A stretch of 8,025 bases of DNA, taken from positions 1 through 8,025 of the forward strand of contig DATFAS010000252.1 of assembly GCA_035254305.1 (NCBI GenBank). The letters run 5' to 3'. Under the pieces are notes generated by a model. That model searched no databases. It had not been told where the DNA came from and worked only from the letters and a program-made list of their open reading frames with translations. Both the position numbers and the translations under genes were made by a program. The DNA comes from DATFAS01 sp035254305 (GTDB lineage Bacteria > Bacillota > Bacilli > Aneurinibacillales > RAOX-1). Below are positions 5,767 through 8,025 of the stretch, one piece after another. Numbering within the stretch: position 1 is the stretch's first letter; each line of letters opens with the position of its first letter.

Positions 5767-5803
5767 AACACTCAAGCACCCAGGCTTGGGTGTTTTTTGT
5801 TTT
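5767..5803 (+). terminator. Terminator of the cstR-like/hesB operon
   Basis: AACACTCAAGC (5767-5777) and GCTTGGGTGTT (5784-5794) form an 11-bp stem with one G-U pair and a six-base loop, followed by TTTTGTTTT. It starts four bases after the TAA of the selenoprotein gene, which supports that TAA, rather than the internal TGA, as the true end of the gene. Confidence 0.9.
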
Positions 5804-5894
5804 GGAAATTATCATCTATCTTATTGGCCAAGAATAACAATGCTCACAGATTGATCACATATTAGTTTTAAAAGCGGCTGAAGGATAATTATAG

Positions 5895-6314
5895 TTGGAG
5901 AAGGAATTGAAAATAAGGATAATAGTTGCATTTGTAGCATTGGTACTTGGTGCAAAAATTTCTATTTGGATTTCCGTAAGATACAATTTAAAAGATAGTA
6001 AATACACAGAAAGAAGGAAACAAAGGGAAAATACCATTGGGGAATTACTATATGACCTAACAATATCTCCAATGATTTTCCCCTTGACTTGGTTACTTGC
6101 AAAATACTATGGATGGATTACAACTACTTTAATTGTAGCCGTGTTGCTATTTACTCTTTTTCCTATGTTGAATGAATTGATTTTTTATCTCCTAAGAGAA
6201 AAAGGAATGGAACGTGTGGGTGAAAAGCATCTATCAACAATAAGTACAATAAAATTTTGGGTAACTATGGTAGTCACATTTTTAGGAGGTTATTTAATTG
6301 ACCAGATAGGTTGA
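5895..6314 (+). CDS. Hypothetical membrane protein, four predicted helices
   Basis: This 139-residue hydrophobic protein has helices at about 8-28, 56-70, 74-100 and 119-137. A basic loop (33-46, K-x-T-E-R-R-K-Q-R) follows helix 1. The short segment near 101-118 is charged. I do not recognise the family and see no catalytic motif. The start is best placed at TTG 5895 behind GAAGGA (5880-5885) at nine bases; TTG 5907 directly abuts a GGAGAAGGAA and is too close. The gene stands alone between two terminators. Its A/T-rich codon use with many ATA codons differs somewhat from the lyase and deacetylase genes. Confidence 0.75.
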   Translation: MEKELKIRIIVAFVALVLGAKISIWISVRYNLKDSKYTERRKQRENTIGELLYDLTISPMIFPLTWLLAKYYGWITTTLIVAVLLFTLFPMLNELIFYLLREKGMERVGEKHLSTISTIKFWVTMVVTFLGGYLIDQIG

Positions 6315-6354
6315 ATGATAGGTCAGTATCTCATTATTCATAAAATAAACTTTT

Positions 6355-6390
6355 AAGGATGCTATTGAATTTGGCATCTTTTATTTTTTA
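6355..6390 (+). terminator. Terminator of the membrane protein gene
   Basis: AAGGATGC (6355-6362) and GCATCTTT (6374-6381) pair over eight positions with one G-U around an 11-base loop, followed by TATTTTTTA. It lies 40 bases after the stop codon. Confidence 0.75.
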
Positions 6391-6424
6391 TCATGGTGAT
6401 GAATTGGATGAAATAATGATTTTG

Positions 6425-6454
6425 TTGTCAGATTACTAAAAAAATTGGTAAAAT
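6425..6454 (+). promoter_or_regulatory. Sigma-A promoter of the RidA-family gene
   Basis: TTGTCA (6425-6430) and TAAAAT (6449-6454) are separated by 18 bases, close to the vegetative consensus in both boxes. Transcription would begin near 6461, leaving a leader of about 26 bases with the ribosome site at 6473-6477. Confidence 0.6.
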
Positions 6455-6486
6455 TAGGTTAAACATAGTATAGGGAGTGGATTAAA

Positions 6487-6864
6487 ATGATTGAAAGAAA
6501 GATAGTTTACACTGGTTCACCTTGGGAATCTATTGTTGGGTATTGTAGGGCTATAAGAATAGGTAATCGTATTGAGGTTGCAGGTACTACTGCTATGAAA
6601 GATAAGGATGTAGTAGGTATAGGTAATGCCTACGAACAAACAAACTATATATTAAGAAAGATAGATCAATTAGGAGTAGGTTTATCTAATGTAGTTAGAA
6701 CAAGAATGTTTGTAACTGACATATCAAGATGGGAAGAGATTGGAAGGGCACATGGTGAGTTTTTTAAGGATGTTCAACCTGTAGCAACAATGGTTGAGGT
6801 GAAGGCACTTATTGATCCAAGACTTTTAGTTGAAATTGAAGTAGAAGCAGTGGCAATAGAGTGA
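6487..6864 (+). CDS. RidA family protein (YjgF/YER057c/UK114), subgroup without the catalytic Arg
   Basis: This 125-residue single-domain protein follows GGGAG (6473-6477) at nine bases. The fold is recognisable from S-P-W-E-S-I-V-G-Y (11-19), V-A-G-T-T-A (31-36), N-V-V-R-T-R-M-F-V-T-D-I (68-79), A-H-G-E-F-F (88-93), P-V-A-T-M-V-E-V (98-105) and the final V-E-I-E-V-E-A-V-A. RidA proteins are trimers. The archetype hydrolyses reactive enamine/imine intermediates from PLP enzymes, using an Arg just after V-E-V. Here that segment reads V-E-V-K-A-L, so the Arg is missing, as in other members of this W-E-x-I-V-G-Y subgroup. Classical 2-iminobutanoate deaminase activity is therefore doubtful, and ligand and role are unknown. 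It has its own promoter and terminator. Confidence 0.9.
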   Translation: MIERKIVYTGSPWESIVGYCRAIRIGNRIEVAGTTAMKDKDVVGIGNAYEQTNYILRKIDQLGVGLSNVVRTRMFVTDISRWEEIGRAHGEFFKDVQPVATMVEVKALIDPRLLVEIEVEAVAIE

Positions 6865-6878
6865 AAAAGATAATCCAG

Positions 6879-6910
6879 AAGCTATCAGATAGGGGGTAGC
6901 TTATTTTATT
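6879..6910 (+). terminator. Terminator of the RidA-family gene
   Basis: AAGCTATC (6879-6886) and GGTAGCTT (6895-6902) form an eight-base-pair stem with one G-U and an eight-base loop, followed by ATTTTATT. It begins 14 bases after the stop codon. Confidence 0.7.
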
Positions 6911-6925
6911 AAAAGAACGATTTTA

Positions 6926-6955
6926 TGGAACTTATTGTAAATGTAATCGTATAAG
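6926..6955 (+). promoter_or_regulatory. ECF sigma (sigma-W-like) promoter candidate
   Basis: TGGAAC (6926-6931) and CGTATAAG (6948-6955) are separated by exactly 16 bases. The Bacillus sigma-W consensus is TGAAAC, 16-17 bases, CGTA, so only one base differs. The -10 ends 30 bases before the TTG of the small membrane protein gene, a suitable distance. Sigma-W regulons in bacilli are rich in small membrane proteins answering envelope stress, which fits the downstream gene. Confidence 0.5.
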
Positions 6956-6985
6956 AAAGAGGAGATATGAAAAGGAGTTGAGATT

Positions 6986-7183
6986 TTGATTAGCTTTGGT
7001 GCTGTAGCCATCGATTGGGGTAATATGGTTTTTCAGCTTTTATGTTTTCTAATGTTCCTTGCTCTGCCAATCATTGTGGCTATTTTCTTCTATAGAAAAT
7101 CCTCTAAAAGAAAAAACAACAAAATTGCAGAACTTGAACAAAGGATACAACATCTAGAACAAAACAAGCAAAAATCACCATAA
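6986..7183 (+). CDS. Small single-pass membrane protein with C-terminal coiled coil
   Basis: This is a 65-residue protein starting at TTG 6986 behind AAAGGAG (6971-6977) at eight bases. Residues about 14-36 form one hydrophobic helix, followed by the basic stop-transfer stretch R-K-S-S-K-R-K. A heptad-like helix (47-60, I-A-E-L-E-Q-R-I-Q-H-L-E-Q) then probably dimerises in the cytoplasm. The layout resembles small Bacillus proteins of the DUF4083 type, but I am not certain of the family. A sigma-W-like promoter lies just upstream. Confidence 0.65.
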   Translation: MISFGAVAIDWGNMVFQLLCFLMFLALPIIVAIFFYRKSSKRKNNKIAELEQRIQHLEQNKQKSP

Positions 7184-7225
7184 GAAGTCATCCTTTGAAT
7201 ACAGCTTCTATGATGGAGGGATTCT

Positions 7226-7483
7226 GTGGTTGATTTAGTTAATAGCCTATTATGGTTTCTCTTTTCTAAGCATAGGTGTTTAGTATATACAGCTTTTGTA
7301 CATAAGCAATATGCAGAAATTGTTGGTAAATTGCAAACCCATGGAGTTCCATACAGAACAAGAATGTGGTTTACTAATTCGTCAAATTCTTGGGGGCAAA
7401 TGGATAACACACAATATGACGTTTACGAAAAGAAAGAAGATGAATATAAAGCACAGCAAGCTATCCATGACAGATCAATGTAG
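7226..7483 (+). CDS. Hypothetical 85-residue protein
   Basis: The gene starts at GTG 7226 behind GGAGGG (7215-7220) at five bases. After a short hydrophobic N-terminus (M-V-D-L-V-N-S-L-L-W-F-L-F) the pattern suggests strand (C-L-V-Y-T-A-F), helix (K-Q-Y-A-E-I-V-G-K-L-Q-T-H-G-V), strand (P-Y-R-T-R-M-W), and a final strand-helix (Q-Y-D-V-Y-E-K-K-E-D-E-Y-K-A-Q-Q-A-I). This layout recalls the small DUF2007-like alpha/beta proteins of bacilli, but the match is structural guesswork. The stop codon lies inside the loop of the downstream terminator hairpin. Function is unknown. Confidence 0.6.
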   Translation: MVDLVNSLLWFLFSKHRCLVYTAFVHKQYAEIVGKLQTHGVPYRTRMWFTNSSNSWGQMDNTQYDVYEKKEDEYKAQQAIHDRSM

Positions 7484-7505
7484 AGGGGATAGCTTATTTT
7501 GCTTT
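7458..7505 (+). terminator. Terminator overlapping the end of the 85-residue gene
   Basis: AAGCTATCC (7458-7466) and GGATAGCTT (7487-7495) form a perfect 9-bp stem, with a 20-base loop holding the TAG stop at 7481-7483, followed by ATTTTGCTTT. The left arm lies within coding sequence. The stem is very similar to the one after the RidA-family gene (6879-6902). Confidence 0.55.
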
Positions 7506-7532
7506 GAAAGTAGTTTAGAGTGGGGAGTAAAA

Positions 7533-7784
7533 ATGTTTTACTTTACAAGGTTAATAAAAAATTTCATATCATTTGATTTATTTGCCCCATCCATTACATC
7601 AAAACAACTCAATCAAAATATCGAATTTTTAAAGAAAGAATCATGGTTTTGTGACTTGTATACTAATCAGAAGTATCGCTATCTAATCCATAATAATCAT
7701 CACATTCATGGATTTTTAATTGAGGATAGAAATATTCTTGCACTTAAAAATAATTTAGATGAACAGCAGAAATTCATCCAATAG
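7533..7784 (+). CDS. Hypothetical 83-residue protein
   Basis: ATG 7533 follows GGGGAG (7522-7527) at five bases. The frame is open further upstream, but there it overlaps the previous gene and has no ribosome site, so I take the short form. The protein is rich in Asn, Lys, Ile and aromatic residues, with Y-R-Y-L-I-H-N-N-H-H-I-H-G-F-L-I-E-D (48-65) suggesting a beta hairpin. It has no signal peptide or clear membrane helix. I do not recognise it. Confidence 0.5.
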   Translation: MFYFTRLIKNFISFDLFAPSITSKQLNQNIEFLKKESWFCDLYTNQKYRYLIHNNHHIHGFLIEDRNILALKNNLDEQQKFIQ

Positions 7785-7844
7785 CTTCAAAATATTGAGA
7801 AGCAATATGATTGGAGTAGATTCTTTAGTTGAAGGGAGAGAAAT

Positions 7845-7997
7845 ATGAGCAAGTTCTTTGGCTTCTTGTTGTCCATCACCATAGCTTCATTTCTTTTGTT
7901 TATATTTATCCCTTATCCTTATTCTGCGATTGTAGGATTCGCAGTTATCACTACTTTGCTTGTGTGTATTCTTGATAAAGTAAGTGAAAGAAATTGA
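7845..7997 (+). CDS. 50-residue hydrophobic membrane peptide
   Basis: ATG 7845 follows GGGAG (7834-7838) at six bases and the frame ends at TGA 7995-7997. Almost the whole product is hydrophobic, with two helices at about 5-22 and 27-43, separated by I-P-Y-P-Y, and a short charged tail D-K-V-S-E-R-N. The strong ribosome site and the following gene 16 bases downstream with its own site support it as a real gene. Function is unknown. Confidence 0.6.
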   Translation: MSKFFGFLLSITIASFLLFIFIPYPYSAIVGFAVITTLLVCILDKVSERN

Positions 7998-8013
7998 ATG
8001 ATGGGGAGATAAT

Positions 8014-8025
8014 ATGGAGTTAATC
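8014..8025 (+). CDS. Start of a further gene (four codons visible)
   Basis: An ATG at 8014 follows GGGGAG (8003-8008) at five bases and the next codons are open to the right edge (M-E-L-I). Its spacing from the 50-residue peptide gene suggests one operon. Nothing can be said about the product. Confidence 0.4.

Noticed and set aside
6967..6981. Four-codon mini-ORF (ATG AAA AGG AGT TGA) before the small membrane protein
   Set aside because: Its G-rich sequence is only two bases from the ATG, too close for initiation, and it overlaps the ribosome site of the real gene.
7296..7532. 79-codon N-terminal extension of the 83-residue protein
   Set aside because: It overlaps the preceding gene and its terminator in another frame and has no ribosome site, whereas ATG 7533 has one.

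Overview
The window reads as chromosomal DNA of a low-GC, endospore-forming member of the Bacilli. The supporting genes are a CotF-type spore coat protein, the tail of a Ger(x)C germination protein, a membrane-anchored NodB polysaccharide deacetylase and a RidA-family protein. Shine-Dalgarno sites are strong, GTG and TTG starts are common, and most transcription units end in a clear hairpin plus T-tract. I see no rRNA, tRNA, CRISPR array, transposase or phage gene.

Layout. Positions 1-197 (minus) hold the N-terminal part of a DUF2249 protein. Positions 490-1008 (plus) encode a small lipoprotein. Positions 1146-1665 hold two 5'-less gene remnants joined head to head: a Ger(x)C C-terminus on the minus strand and an unrecognised helical C-terminus on the plus strand. 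A shared terminator separates these from a polysaccharide deacetylase (minus, 1710-2693). A CotF-like coat protein (minus, 2884-3474) follows, divergent from a class II fumarase/aspartase-family enzyme (plus, 3647-5029).

The centre of interest is 5137-5803, a compact two-gene unit. The first gene encodes a CsoR-family repressor of the CstR type: Cys31 and Cys60 are kept, and the copper-binding His position is Asn56. Fifteen bases later comes a 95-residue HesB/IscA-like protein. Its reading frame is interrupted by one in-frame TGA exactly where the family has the conserved Cys of its G-C-G-G-P motif. A hairpin with a GG-containing apical loop starts 18 bases after this TGA, at the distance expected of a bacterial SECIS element. 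I interpret the gene as a selenoprotein, missed by conventional ORF calling. It contains no cysteine, so Sec would be its only thiol-type residue. Pairing a persulfide-sensor-type repressor with a selenoprotein in one operon suggests a reactive sulfur or selenium response module. That functional link is inference.

From 5895 to the right edge lie mostly small genes: a four-helix membrane protein, a RidA-family protein with a good sigma-A promoter, and a run of short hypothetical genes on the plus strand (a one-helix membrane protein behind a sigma-W-like ECF promoter, an 85-residue soluble protein, an 83-residue protein, a 50-residue two-helix membrane peptide, and the first four codons of another gene).
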